A stretch of 14,156 nt of DNA, taken from SIG636 sp045537905. Lineage in GTDB: Bacteria > Bacillota > Clostridia > Oscillospirales > CAG-382. Positions 1 through 8,123 of this stretch are shown here, in pieces (positions within the stretch are counted from its first letter, which is position 1; each line of letters begins with the position of its first letter). Position numbers and translations under genes: made by a program. Below the pieces are notes generated by a model. The model did not search any database, was not told where the DNA came from, and saw nothing but the letters and a program-made list of their open reading frames with translations. The DNA lies in assembly GCA_045537905.1 (NCBI GenBank), contig JAZSQJ010000074.1:1-14156 (forward strand), written 5' to 3'.

Positions 1-182
1 AGACAGGGGGGTGGGTCGTTTTAGCCGATGGTCGACCACACGGGTGCGGGGGGTTACGCCCTATCGAAGACAGGAGTGTGGGTGAGAAGGGTATGACGGC
101 GGGAGCAAGCCGCCCGCCCTACGGTTGTATGGGATATGCCGAATTGTTGGAGTGGGGCGTGGACGCCGTTTTTAATAGACGA
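1..182. other. G-rich intergenic stretch, no supported gene
   Basis: This stretch is strikingly G-rich on the plus strand and unlike the neighbouring coding DNA. It contains an imperfect direct repeat (AGACAGGGGGGTGGGT at 1-16 and AGACAGGAGTGTGGGT at 68-83, two mismatches). It also holds a GC-only 6-bp stem (GGCGGG 98-103 with CCCGCC 113-118) and a short GGCGT/ACGCC hairpin at 156-167 followed by five T. Plus-strand frame 3 stays open from the left edge to a TAA at 192-194, about 63 codons, but its translation is Gly/Arg-rich and resembles no family I know. I read it as intergenic sequence, perhaps a dispersed repeat or the tail of a gene left of the window. Confidence 0.5.
156..173 (+). terminator. 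possible small plus-strand terminator
   Basis: GGCGT (156-160) pairs with ACGCC (163-167), in practice a 4-bp stem with a 4-nt loop, followed after one G by TTTTT (169-173). This is the geometry of a weak intrinsic terminator for a plus-strand transcript entering from left of the window. The short stem keeps confidence low. Confidence 0.3.
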
Positions 183-211
183 GGCTGTATCTAAACGGGT
201 TAGATACAGCC
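183..211 (-). terminator. stem-loop after argF, probable arg operon terminator
   Basis: GGCTGTATCTAA (183-194) and TTAGATACAGCC (200-211) form a perfect 12-bp stem with a 5-nt loop, starting 42 bp beyond the argF stop codon. Read on the minus strand, the stem is followed by TCGTCTATTAAAAA, a poor U-tract. It may therefore be a weak intrinsic terminator, a 3'-end stabilising hairpin, or a bidirectional signal between convergent units. Confidence 0.5.
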
Positions 212-253
212 CTTATCGTTCCAAAAACCATGAGAGTTATTTTGCCTAGCTAA

Positions 254-1240
254 TTAAAGCAAGGTTGCTGCCATTACCGCTTTGATGGTGTGCATTCTGT
301 TTTCTGCCTCGTCAAAGACTATCGATGCGGGGCTTTCAAAGACCTCGTCCGTTACTTCCATACAATCTATGCCGAACTGCTTGTATACCTCGTAGCCCGT
401 TTCGGTCTTAAGGTCGTGGAAGGCGGGTAGACAATGCATAAAGCGGCACTGCTCACCTGCGTTGTCCATAAGCGCCTTAGTTACACGGTAAGGCTCCAGA
501 TCACGGATACGCTCTGCCCATACCTCAGCAGGCTCACCCATAGACACCCACACGTCGGTGTATATTACGTGGGCATCCTTGGTTGCTTCCAGCGGGTCGC
601 TTATAAACTCCAGAACTGCGCCGGTTTCTGCCGCTATCCTTTGGCACTCGTCAACAAGCGCCTTGTTGGGGAAATACTTGGCAGGGGCACAGGCAACGAA
701 GTGCATACCCAGCTTGGCACAGCCTACCATAAGGGAGTTGCCCATATTGTATCTGGCGTCGCCCATATATACAAGCTTGATGCCCTCAAGGCTGCCGAAA
801 TGCTCCCTTATCGTGAGCATATCTGCCAATATCTGGGTGGGATGATACTCGTTGGTAAGGCCGTTCCATACAGGAACGCCTGCATAACGGGCAAGCTCCT
901 CCACTATCTCCTGGCCGTAGCCACGGTACTCAATACCGTCGAATATCCTGCCAAGGACACGGGCAGTGTCTGCTATGCTTTCCTTTTTGCCCATCTGGGA
1001 GCTTTTGGGGTCCAGATATACAGGGTGCATACCCAGGTCTGCCGCCGCTACCTCAAAGGAGCAACGGGTGCGGGTGCTGGTCTTTTCGAATACCAACGCT
1101 ATGTTCTTGCCCTCCAGTACCTTGTGGGGTACACCCATCTTCTTCTTTATTTTGTAGTCTGCTGCTAAGTCCAGTAAATACTCTATCTCTTCCCTGCTGA
1201 AGTCCAGCAGCTTCAAAAAGCTTTTTCCTTTGAACGTCAT
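254..1240 (-). CDS. argF: ornithine carbamoyltransferase
   Basis: Transfers the carbamoyl group of carbamoyl phosphate to ornithine, giving citrulline, in the cytosol. The 328-residue protein carries the carbamoyl-phosphate loop STRTR (55-59), HPTQ (133-136), the ornithine-side DVWVSMG (229-235) and the HCLP motif (269-272), so all hallmark motifs are present. Overall wording (KSFLKLLDF, GIEYRGYGQEIVEELA, PVWNGLT) resembles the ArcB/E. coli ArgF-ArgI branch more than the shorter Bacillus ArgF. Its place as last gene of a biosynthetic operon, with no arcA or arcC nearby, argues for an anabolic role. I chose the ATG at 1240: it has AAGGAG six bases upstream and sits 1 bp after the argD stop. 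A start at 1258 would add six residues, overlap argD by 17 bp and lack a comparable site. Confidence 0.95.
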   Translation of the reverse strand: MTFKGKSFLKLLDFSREEIEYLLDLAADYKIKKKMGVPHKVLEGKNIALVFEKTSTRTRCSFEVAAADLGMHPVYLDPKSSQMGKKESIADTARVLGRIFDGIEYRGYGQEIVEELARYAGVPVWNGLTNEYHPTQILADMLTIREHFGSLEGIKLVYMGDARYNMGNSLMVGCAKLGMHFVACAPAKYFPNKALVDECQRIAAETGAVLEFISDPLEATKDAHVIYTDVWVSMGEPAEVWAERIRDLEPYRVTKALMDNAGEQCRFMHCLPAFHDLKTETGYEVYKQFGIDCMEVTDEVFESPASIVFDEAENRMHTIKAVMAATLL

Positions 1241-1241
1241 T

Positions 1242-2414
1242 TTATTCTCCTTCTGCACAGACGGTCTTTATTACCTCTATGGCTTGCTTCAACACTTCCA
1301 TAGGAATATTAAGGGCGGGCAACAGGCGAACCTTGTCCTTTGCGGTAAGACAGATTACGCCTTTTTCCATACAAGCGGTGACTACCGACTTTGCTTCTTT
1401 TACTGTCTTTATACCTATCATAAGCCCCATGCCGCTTACTGATACTACGCCTTTTGCTCCCTCAAGCTCGCCGAATATATAGTCGCTCTTTTCCTTTACC
1501 TCCGCAAGGAAGGCGGGAGTCAGACGCTCTATTACACTGAGAGCGCCTGCGGAGCACACGGGGTTACCGCCGTAAGTGGAGCCGTGGTCACCTGCGCTAA
1601 GCACGTTTTCTACCTTTGCACCCAAGAGGGTTGCACCGATAGGAAGGCCGCCGCCAAGCCCCTTGGCTGTTGATACTATGTCGGGGCTTAGTCCGTACTG
1701 CATATAGGCGTAGAGACTGCCTGTTCTGCCGTTACCCGTTTGCACCTCGTCAACTATCAGGGGGATGTCGTACTTTTCCGTAAGGCTTGCTACCGTTTCC
1801 GCAAACTGCTTGGTCAAAGGAAGCACGCCGCCCTCGCCCTGTACACACTCTATCATTATTGCCGCAGGGTTTACCTCCGCTACCAGCTTGGTCAAGGCAT
1901 CGCTATCGTTAGCGGGGGTGTGAACAAAGCCCGGTGTAAGGGGGGTGAACAGCTTGTGAAACACGTCCTGGCCTGTTGCCGCCAGGGTGGTAAGGGTCCT
2001 GCCGTGGAAGCTGTTTACAAGGGTGATAACCGTTACGCAGTCTGCACCCTTCTTTTCTGCCGAATATTTGCGCGCCGCTTTTATTGCACACTCGTTAGCC
2101 TCTGCACCGGAGTTGGAGAAGAACACCTTTTTCATACCCGTACGTTCGCAAAGAGCCTTTGCCAACAGTGCACAGGGGCTTGTATAGTACAGATTAGAGG
2201 TGTGCTGTACCTTGCCGAGCTGGTTTGTTACAGCCTTTTTCCATTCCTCGTCGTTAAAGCCAAAGCAGGTAACGCCGATGCCTGAGCCCATATCTATATA
2301 CTGTTTGCCGTTTATATCCGTAAGTATGCTGCCTTCACCCGATACAAGCTCTATGGGGAAACGGGCGTAGGTGTTTGCCACGTATTGCTTGTCTATGCTG
2401 ATAATGCTTTCCAT
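1242..2414 (-). CDS. argD: acetylornithine aminotransferase
   Basis: PLP-dependent class III aminotransferase that makes N-acetylornithine from N-acetylglutamate semialdehyde with glutamate as amino donor. At 390 residues it is of normal family length. Visible landmarks are the cofactor phosphate-binding SGAEANE (102-108), HGRT (137-140), QGEGG (192-196), the PLP-contacting VDEVQTG (221-227), the Schiff-base lysine K251 in STAKGLGGGLPIG, and the HGSTYGGNP segment (277-285). It starts 3 bp after the argB stop, with a GAAAGG site inside the argB end, so translation is probably coupled. ArgD enzymes often also accept succinyldiaminopimelate or other omega-amino substrates, but the operon context makes arginine synthesis the main role. 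Confidence 0.95.
   Translation of the reverse strand: MESIISIDKQYVANTYARFPIELVSGEGSILTDINGKQYIDMGSGIGVTCFGFNDEEWKKAVTNQLGKVQHTSNLYYTSPCALLAKALCERTGMKKVFFSNSGAEANECAIKAARKYSAEKKGADCVTVITLVNSFHGRTLTTLAATGQDVFHKLFTPLTPGFVHTPANDSDALTKLVAEVNPAAIMIECVQGEGGVLPLTKQFAETVASLTEKYDIPLIVDEVQTGNGRTGSLYAYMQYGLSPDIVSTAKGLGGGLPIGATLLGAKVENVLSAGDHGSTYGGNPVCSAGALSVIERLTPAFLAEVKEKSDYIFGELEGAKGVVSVSGMGLMIGIKTVKEAKSVVTACMEKGVICLTAKDKVRLLPALNIPMEVLKQAIEVIKTVCAEGE
1247..1252 (-). promoter_or_regulatory. ribosome binding site fixing the argF start
   Basis: AAGGAG on the minus strand lies six bases before the ATG at 1240 and inside the last codons of argD. The argD stop and argF start are 1 bp apart, which favours translational coupling. 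Confidence 0.8.
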
Positions 2415-2417
2415 TTT

Positions 2418-3281
2418 CTAGCCTTTCGTTACCATGGTACCTGCACCCTCGTCAGTAAGCAGCTCCATCAGTATGGAGTGAGGGATACGGCCGTCCATAA
2501 TTATCACATTGTTTACCCCGTGGGTCAACGCCTCGATACAGCAATCGACCTTGGGAATCATACCGCCGCTGATTATGCCGCTTTCAAAGAGCCCCTTTGC
2601 CTCGTCTACGGTTATCTTGGGGATGAGAGTAGAGGGGTCGTCCTTGTCCTTGAGGATGCCTGCAATGTCAGTCATCATCAGAAGACGTTCTGCCCTCAGG
2701 GCGCCTGCAATGTGCGCCGCCGCTGTGTCACCGTTAATATTATACACGTTGCCCTCTTTGTCACAGGCTATGGTGGACACTACGGGGATATAGCCTTTTT
2801 CAAGCAGGTCGGTTACAGCCTTGATATTGATGTTGGTTATATTGCCAACATAGCCCAGGGCACTGTCCTTCATCTCCGCTTCTATAAGTCTGCCGTCGAT
2901 ACCCGAGATGCCCATGGACTTGCCTCCCTTGGTCTCAAGAAGGTTTACAAGAGACTTGTTAACCTTACCTGCAAGTACCATCTGCACGATGTCTACGGTT
3001 TCCTTATCGGTTACACGCAGTCCGTTAACAAACTCTGCCTTTTTGCCAAGGCGGGTCATTGTATCGCTTATCTCAGGACCGCCGCCGTGGACAAGCACCA
3101 CCTTCACGCCGATGAGCCACAGAAGGACTATGTCCTCCATCACCTGCTCCTTGAGCTGCTCGTTTATCATGGCGTTGCCACCGTATTTTACTACCACTAC
3201 CTTACCGTTGTAGCGTTGGATATATGGGAGGGCTTGGGTAAGCACCTCTGCCCTTTCAGCGTTTGAAAAACCGTTATGCAT
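2418..3281 (-). CDS. argB: acetylglutamate kinase
   Basis: Phosphorylates N-acetylglutamate with ATP, the normal control point of the cyclic arginine pathway. The 287-residue protein has the amino acid kinase landmarks: KYGGNAM (32-38) with the phosphate-binding lysine, HGGGP (65-69), LRVTD (88-92), NINGDTAA (181-188) and GGMIPK (239-244). About 25 residues precede the first strand, which matches the extra N-terminal helix of hexameric, arginine-inhibited NAGKs. The C-terminal GRIPHSILMELLTDEGAGT also resembles the arginine-site segment of the Pseudomonas and Thermotoga enzymes. I therefore infer feedback inhibition by arginine, as expected beside ArgJ. AAAGGAG stands eight bases before the ATG; the gap from argJ is 12 bp. 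Confidence 0.95.
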   Translation of the reverse strand: MHNGFSNAERAEVLTQALPYIQRYNGKVVVVKYGGNAMINEQLKEQVMEDIVLLWLIGVKVVLVHGGGPEISDTMTRLGKKAEFVNGLRVTDKETVDIVQMVLAGKVNKSLVNLLETKGGKSMGISGIDGRLIEAEMKDSALGYVGNITNINIKAVTDLLEKGYIPVVSTIACDKEGNVYNINGDTAAAHIAGALRAERLLMMTDIAGILKDKDDPSTLIPKITVDEAKGLFESGIISGGMIPKVDCCIEALTHGVNNVIIMDGRIPHSILMELLTDEGAGTMVTKG

Positions 3282-3293
3282 CAGCTTGCTCCT

Positions 3294-4508
3294 TTACGTG
3301 CGGTAGTCGCCGTTGATTTTTACATAGTCGTAGGTCAGGTCACAGCCCCACGCAGAGGCGGTGTTACTGCCGTTGCCTACACTGATGAGTATTTCTATCT
3401 CTTTTTCAAGAAGTATCTCTTTTGCCTTTTCCTCAGAGAAGGGTACGCCAAAGCCGTCTTTGCATACCGCTATCTCGCCTGCCGCAGAACGGAAGGATAC
3501 TGCGATTTTGCTGACGTCTACCTTTGCACCGCTGTAGCCGATAGCACACAGCACCCTGCCCCAGTTAGCATCTGCACCGAACATCGCCGCCTTAAGCAGG
3601 CTGGAGCAGATTACGCTTTTTGCGCATATCTTAGCAGTTTCCATATCGTCGGCACCGCTTACGGTACACTCAAGAAGCTTGGTTGCACCCTCGCCGTCAC
3701 CTGCTATCATACGGCACAGAGCAACGGTAACGGTATTGAGAGCTTCCATAAATACGGAAAAGCCTGCACCCTCCCTGTCAATAATAGCGTTGCCCGCCAT
3801 ACCGTTGGCAAGAACCGTAACCATATCGTTGGTAGAGGTATCGCCGTCTACGCTGAGCATATTAAAGGTGTTTTGGATATCGGTAGAAAGTGCTCTGCCC
3901 AGCATTTCCGCAGAAATAGCAGCATCGGTAGTGATAAACACCAGCATGGTTGCCATATTGGGGTGGATCATACCGCTACCCTTTGCAATACCGCCGATAC
4001 GACAGGTTTTACCGCCAAGAGTAAACTCTACGGCGATTTCCTTAAGAACGGTATCGGTGGTCATTATTGCCTCTGCCGCCGCCTGACTGCCATCGTCGGT
4101 CAGTCCTGCCGCCAGTGCAGACATACCTTCCTTTATAGGTGTGATATCAAGAGGCTGGCCGATAACACCTGTAGATGCCACGACAACGTCAGTGGCAGAA
4201 ACACCTGTGCTATCGCTTACCAGCTTACACATAGCCTCAGCTATCTCGATACCGTTGGCATTACAGGTATTGGCGTTACCGCTGTTACAGATAACCGCCT
4301 GTGCAATACCGTTGGATATATTCTGTTTTGTTACCGTCAGGGGAGCACCCTTTACAAGGTTGGTTGTATAAACGGACGCTGCCGTTGCAGGCACCTCGCT
4401 CATTATAAGTGCCAAGTCCCTCTTGGTGCGGTTTTTACGGATACCGCAATGTATACCGTTTGCCTTAAAGCCGACTGCGGCACATACGCCGCCATTAATT
4501 ATTTTCAT
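3294..4508 (-). CDS. argJ: bifunctional ornithine acetyltransferase / N-acetylglutamate synthase
   Basis: Moves the acetyl group from N-acetylornithine to glutamate, releasing ornithine and regenerating N-acetylglutamate; bifunctional forms also use acetyl-CoA. The precursor has 404 residues and cleaves itself before a threonine that becomes the N-terminal nucleophile. Here this is A186/T187 in NMATML, preceded by KGSGMIHP. The oxyanion-hole segment STGVIG is at 112-117 and the conserved DGDTSTND at 221-228. Neither argE nor argA is in the window, which fits the cyclic pathway. Whether this ArgJ also has the acetyl-CoA activity cannot be told from sequence alone. A start at 4508 is supported by AAGGA nine bases upstream. 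The 27-bp AT-rich gap to argC is the largest in the operon. Confidence 0.95.
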   Translation of the reverse strand: MKIINGGVCAAVGFKANGIHCGIRKNRTKRDLALIMSEVPATAASVYTTNLVKGAPLTVTKQNISNGIAQAVICNSGNANTCNANGIEIAEAMCKLVSDSTGVSATDVVVASTGVIGQPLDITPIKEGMSALAAGLTDDGSQAAAEAIMTTDTVLKEIAVEFTLGGKTCRIGGIAKGSGMIHPNMATMLVFITTDAAISAEMLGRALSTDIQNTFNMLSVDGDTSTNDMVTVLANGMAGNAIIDREGAGFSVFMEALNTVTVALCRMIAGDGEGATKLLECTVSGADDMETAKICAKSVICSSLLKAAMFGADANWGRVLCAIGYSGAKVDVSKIAVSFRSAAGEIAVCKDGFGVPFSEEKAKEILLEKEIEILISVGNGSNTASAWGCDLTYDYVKINGDYRT

Positions 4509-4535
4509 TAAAAAGCTTCCTTTATATTATATATG

Positions 4536-5459
4536 TTATATAACAAGGCCGGTTGCCTCGTTAAGGCCCAGCAAAATGTTCATATTCTGGATTGCAGCAC
4601 CCGAGGCACCCTTGCCAAGATTATCAAATCTGGCAGTGAGAAGTATACGCTCCGGGTTGCCGTTTACGTTTATCGCCATATCGTCTCTGTCAGAAAACGC
4701 CGCCGCAGACAGCATACCGTCTCCGTCGTCCTCGTCTATAAGGTGCACAAGACCGCCTGTATAATACTCGGCATACAGTGCCTTTATGTCCTCTATGGTG
4801 CCCTTTACGTCCCTTGCAAACAGAGGTACCGTAACCTCCATACCGCTGTAAAAGTCACCAACTATGGGACAAAATACCGGAGCATTTTCCAAGCCGCAGA
4901 GATGCACCATTTCCTTCAGGTGCTTATGCTGTTGGGTGAGACCGTACTGTCTGGGTGCTGTAAGAAGGGGTGATATTTCCTCAGCCTCATAATCTGCTAT
5001 CATCTTTTTGCCGCCGCCCGAATAGCCTGTAAGGGAGAAACAGCAAAGGTTTGTGTCACTGTTGACGATGCCCGCTTGAACAAGAGGTGCAACCAAGGCA
5101 ACAAAGCCGCTGGCGTGACAGCCCGGATTGGCTATTCTGTTTGATGCCGCAATACGCTCACGCTGACCCTTAAGCTCAGGAAAGCCGTAGGTCCAGCCGT
5201 CGGCTGTACGGTGAGCAGTGGACGTATCTATTATTTTAACTTTTTTGCTGTCTGCAAGAGAAACCGCCTCAATTGCAGCGGCATCGGGCAAGCAAAGGAA
5301 AACCAAGTCTGCACTGTTTATTGCGTCTTTTCTTGCCTCGGTGTCCTTACGAAGCTCCTCAGGGAGCTTTATAAGGCTTACGTCTTCCCTGCCCGACAGT
5401 CTGTCTACGATACGGAGTCCCGTTGTACCCGCACTGCCGTCAATAAATACCTTTACCAT
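4536..5459 (-). CDS. argC: N-acetyl-gamma-glutamyl-phosphate reductase (short, type 2)
   Basis: NADPH-dependent reduction of N-acetylglutamyl phosphate to the semialdehyde. The protein starts with a Rossmann segment FIDGSAGTTGLR (5-16), followed by the acyl-enzyme cysteine C114 in NPGCHASG. GYSGGGK (145-151) and a histidine-rich QQHKHLKE (176-183), likely holding the catalytic base, come next. At 307 residues it matches the shorter type 2 ArgC family rather than the roughly 340-residue type 1 enzymes typical of Bacillus. The ATG overlaps the argH stop by 7 nt (ATGGTAA), so the two are probably translationally coupled; a GGAG lies unusually close, about 4-5 bases before the start. Confidence 0.93.
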   Translation of the reverse strand: MVKVFIDGSAGTTGLRIVDRLSGREDVSLIKLPEELRKDTEARKDAINSADLVFLCLPDAAAIEAVSLADSKKVKIIDTSTAHRTADGWTYGFPELKGQRERIAASNRIANPGCHASGFVALVAPLVQAGIVNSDTNLCCFSLTGYSGGGKKMIADYEAEEISPLLTAPRQYGLTQQHKHLKEMVHLCGLENAPVFCPIVGDFYSGMEVTVPLFARDVKGTIEDIKALYAEYYTGGLVHLIDEDDGDGMLSAAAFSDRDDMAINVNGNPERILLTARFDNLGKGASGAAIQNMNILLGLNEATGLVI

Positions 5460-6832
5460 TTCTCCAACATCTCTTTCACATATTTTATTTGAGCCTCTAC
5501 GGAGGAAACGGAGGTACCGCCCTCGGAAATGCGTTTCTCTACGCAGGTGCCAAGGTCGATTACCTTATACAGGTCTTCCTCAAACAGCTCGCTGTATTCC
5601 TTATAAATATCAAGAGGCAAGCTCTCAAGAACATAGCCGTCCTTTATACATCTGGCAACTATGCTGCCCGATATTTTGTATGCGCTACGGAAAGGAAGCC
5701 CCTTACAAACAAGGTAGTCTGCCAAGTCCGTTGCATTGATAAAGCCCTTTTGGGCGGCACTCTTCATAGCGTCGGTGCGTACTTGCATAGTCTTTATCAT
5801 AGGTACAAACACCTGCAAAGAAAGCTGAACGGTCTCTACGGCATCAAACACGCCCTCCTTATCCTCCTGCATATCCTTGTTGTATGCCAGAGGAAGCCCC
5901 TTGAGGGTAGTCAAAAGCCCCATCAGGTCTCCGTAAACACGGCCCGTTTTACCGCGGACAAGCTCCGCCATATCGGGGTTTTTCTTCTGAGGCATTATGG
6001 ACGAGCCCGTTGTATAGTTGTCGTCAAGCCTTACAAAGCCAAACTCCCAGCTTGACCAAAGTATAATCTCCTCGGACAAACGGGAAAGGTGCATCATAAG
6101 GATGGACAAACAGCTCATAAGCTCCAGACAGAAATCCCTGTCGGAAACACCGTCGATGCTGTTAAGCACTATACCGTCAAAGCCAAGCTCCTTAGCTTCC
6201 ATACGCCTGTCTGTGTTATAGGTGGTACCCGCCAAGGCACAACAGCCTATGGGAGACAAGTTCATACGCTTAACGCAATCAGCAAGACGGTCTATATCCC
6301 TTAGCAGCATCATAGCATACGCCATCATATGATGGCCGAAGGTTATGGGTTGAGCACGCTGGAGATGGGTGTAGCCGGGCATAATGGAAGCCTTATGCTC
6401 CTCAGCCACAGCGGTAATTGCACCGATAAGCTCCTTGAGCAAGCCGTGGATCTTACTGCTTTCATCACGCAGATACATACGCATATCAAGGGCAACCTGG
6501 TCGTTACGGCTACGGGCGGTGTGCAGCTTTTTGCCTACGTCGCCTACACGGCTTGTAAGCTCCTGCTCCACAAACATATGTATATCCTCGCAGCTTTCGT
6601 CGAAAGCTAAAGCTCCGCTTTCAAGGTCAGCAAGAATAGCAGAAAGTCCGTCTATAAGAATATCAGCCTCTGCCTTCTCAATTATGCCCTTGGCGGCAAG
6701 CATGGCGGCGTGCGCCATGCTGCCCTTTATATCTTGTTTGTACATTTTGCAGTCAAATCTAAGTGAGGAATTAAAGTAATCCGCAATAATATCCGTGTCC
6801 CCGGAAGTGAGACCTGCCCACATCTTTGCCAT
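5453..6832 (-). CDS. argH: argininosuccinate lyase
   Basis: Splits argininosuccinate into arginine and fumarate, the last step of the pathway; a homotetramer of the fumarase/aspartase superfamily. The 459 residues hold the three usual conserved regions: HTARSRNDQVALD (104-116), GYTHLQRAQP (153-162) with the catalytic histidine, and the superfamily signature GSSIMPQKKNPD (276-287) with the catalytic serine on the flexible loop. Length and motif order are those of a normal active enzyme. It follows argG by 18 bp and has an AGGAG site ahead of its ATG. Its last bases overlap the argC start. Confidence 0.96.
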   Translation of the reverse strand: MAKMWAGLTSGDTDIIADYFNSSLRFDCKMYKQDIKGSMAHAAMLAAKGIIEKAEADILIDGLSAILADLESGALAFDESCEDIHMFVEQELTSRVGDVGKKLHTARSRNDQVALDMRMYLRDESSKIHGLLKELIGAITAVAEEHKASIMPGYTHLQRAQPITFGHHMMAYAMMLLRDIDRLADCVKRMNLSPIGCCALAGTTYNTDRRMEAKELGFDGIVLNSIDGVSDRDFCLELMSCLSILMMHLSRLSEEIILWSSWEFGFVRLDDNYTTGSSIMPQKKNPDMAELVRGKTGRVYGDLMGLLTTLKGLPLAYNKDMQEDKEGVFDAVETVQLSLQVFVPMIKTMQVRTDAMKSAAQKGFINATDLADYLVCKGLPFRSAYKISGSIVARCIKDGYVLESLPLDIYKEYSELFEEDLYKVIDLGTCVEKRISEGGTSVSSVEAQIKYVKEMLEKW

Positions 6833-6850
6833 AATGCTCTCCTAATCAGT

Positions 6851-8074
6851 TTACTTCTTGTTCTTAGCGTCTACCATTGCCTTAACCTTGATGGGAAGAC
6901 CGTAAAGGTTAATAAAGCCTGCAGAATCCTTCTGGTCGTAGTCGCTTTCGCCAAAGGTTGCTATCTCTTCGCTATAGAGAGAATAATCACTCCATACGCC
7001 TGCGTTGATCATATTGCCCTTGTAAAGCTTAAGTCTTACCTTACCCGTAACGGTTTCCTGTGTTTTGTCCACGAAAGCGGTAAGAGCCTCTCTGAGAGGG
7101 GTAAACCACTGACCGTTATAAACAAGCTCTGCAAAGGTGATAGCAAGCTTTTCCTTTTCGTGCATGGTCATCTTGTCAAGACAGATGCTCTCAAGTACAC
7201 GGTGAGCCTTGTAAAGGATGGTGCCGCCGGGAGTTTCATAAACGCCGCGGCACTTCATACCGACAAGACGGTTTTCTACTATATCAATGATGCCGATGCC
7301 GTTTGCACCGCCGATTTCGTTAAGCTTAAGGATGATTTCCTTTGCGCTCATATTAACGCCGTCAAGAGCAACGGGAACGCCTTTTACAAAGTCTAGGGTT
7401 ACGTAGGTAGGAGCATCGGGTGCCTTGAGGGGAGAAACGCCCATTTCAAGGAAGCCTTCCTTTTCATACATAGGCTCGTTACCGGTGTCCTCAAGGTCCA
7501 TACCCTCGTGAGAAAGGTGCCAAAGGTTTTTATCCTTGGAGTAGTTGGTCTCACGGTTTATTTTAAGAGGAATGTTGTGTGCCTCTGCATAGTCTATCTC
7601 TTCCTCGCGGGACTTGATATCCCACTCTCTCCAGGGAGCGATTATAGGCATATTGGGTGCGAAATGCTTAATAGCAAGCTCAAATCTAACCTGATCGTTG
7701 CCCTTGCCCGTACAGCCGTGAACGATAGCGTCAGCGTTTTCCTTAATAGCTATCTCAACCAGACCCTTTGCAATACAGGGACGGGCGTGGCTTGTACCGA
7801 GAAGGTAATCCTCGTATATAGCGCCTGCCTTCATAGTGGGAATAATAAAATCGTCAACGTACTCGTCGGTAAGGTCAAGCACGTAAAGCTTGGATGCACC
7901 CGTGGCAAGAGCCTTTTCCTCAAGACCCTCCAGCTCGTCATTCTGACCTACGTTACCGGAAACGGCAACAACCTCACAATTGTTATAGTTCTCTTTAAGC
8001 CACGGAATGATTATAGAAGTATCAAGACCGCCGGAATATGCAAGCACTACTTTCTTTATGTTTTCTTTGTTCAT
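6851..8074 (-). CDS. argG: argininosuccinate synthase
   Basis: Condenses citrulline and aspartate with ATP to argininosuccinate, through a citrullyl-AMP intermediate. The 407-residue protein begins with the PP-loop AYSGGLDTS (12-20) of N-type ATP pyrophosphatases. GTSHARPCIAKG (93-104) and HGCTGKGNDQVRFE (119-132) follow; both are strongly conserved in this family. It is first in the operon. The ATG at 8074 has GGAGG eight bases upstream. The in-frame ATG at 8101 would add nine residues, has no ribosome site, and lies in the leader just after the predicted transcription start, so I reject it. Having argG and argH first may secure the last two steps at high expression. Confidence 0.96.
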   Translation of the reverse strand: MNKENIKKVVLAYSGGLDTSIIIPWLKENYNNCEVVAVSGNVGQNDELEGLEEKALATGASKLYVLDLTDEYVDDFIIPTMKAGAIYEDYLLGTSHARPCIAKGLVEIAIKENADAIVHGCTGKGNDQVRFELAIKHFAPNMPIIAPWREWDIKSREEEIDYAEAHNIPLKINRETNYSKDKNLWHLSHEGMDLEDTGNEPMYEKEGFLEMGVSPLKAPDAPTYVTLDFVKGVPVALDGVNMSAKEIILKLNEIGGANGIGIIDIVENRLVGMKCRGVYETPGGTILYKAHRVLESICLDKMTMHEKEKLAITFAELVYNGQWFTPLREALTAFVDKTQETVTGKVRLKLYKGNMINAGVWSDYSLYSEEIATFGESDYDQKDSAGFINLYGLPIKVKAMVDAKNKK

Positions 8075-8082
8075 AAAAGGTT

Positions 8083-8087
8083 CCTCC
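8083..8087 (-). promoter_or_regulatory. ribosome binding site fixing the argG start
   Basis: GGAGG on the minus strand, eight bases before the ATG at 8074. It decides for this start over the in-frame ATG at 8101. Confidence 0.85.
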
Positions 8088-8102
8088 GTATTTTTATACA
8101 TA
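8085..8102 (-). promoter_or_regulatory. weak ARG-box-like operator candidate
   Basis: The 18-mer TATGTATAAAAATACGGA on the minus strand matches 12 of 18 positions of the Bacillus ArgR/AhrC box as I remember it (CATGAATAAAAATTCAAG). It has the same AT-rich core with outward GTAT/ATAC arms. It lies between the promoter and the argG start and overlaps the ribosome site, where bound ArgR could block initiation. No convincing second box is adjacent, so this is only a candidate. Confidence 0.35.
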
Positions 8103-8123
8103 ATTTATATTTAATATGTGCAT

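Noticed and set aside
434..1168. A 244-codon plus-strand frame opposite argF
   Set aside because: Antisense shadow of an intact argF, with no recognisable domain.
1241..1258. Longer argF start (six extra residues)
   Set aside because: The extra codons are the argD end and the ribosome site itself, read in another frame; the ATG at 1240 is correctly spaced from AAGGAG.
2385..3266. A 293-codon plus-strand frame opposite argB
   Set aside because: Same cause as the argJ shadow. argB has all its motifs and a good ribosome site; the antisense frame has neither.
3276..4511. A 411-codon open frame on the plus strand opposite argJ
   Set aside because: It mirrors the full length of an unmistakable argJ. 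It exists because the sense gene largely avoids the codons whose complements are stops; its translation is Cys/His/Tyr-rich and like no known family.
8075..8117. Riboswitch or attenuator in the arg leader
   Set aside because: The leader is only about 43 nt, AT-rich, without competing stems or a leader peptide.
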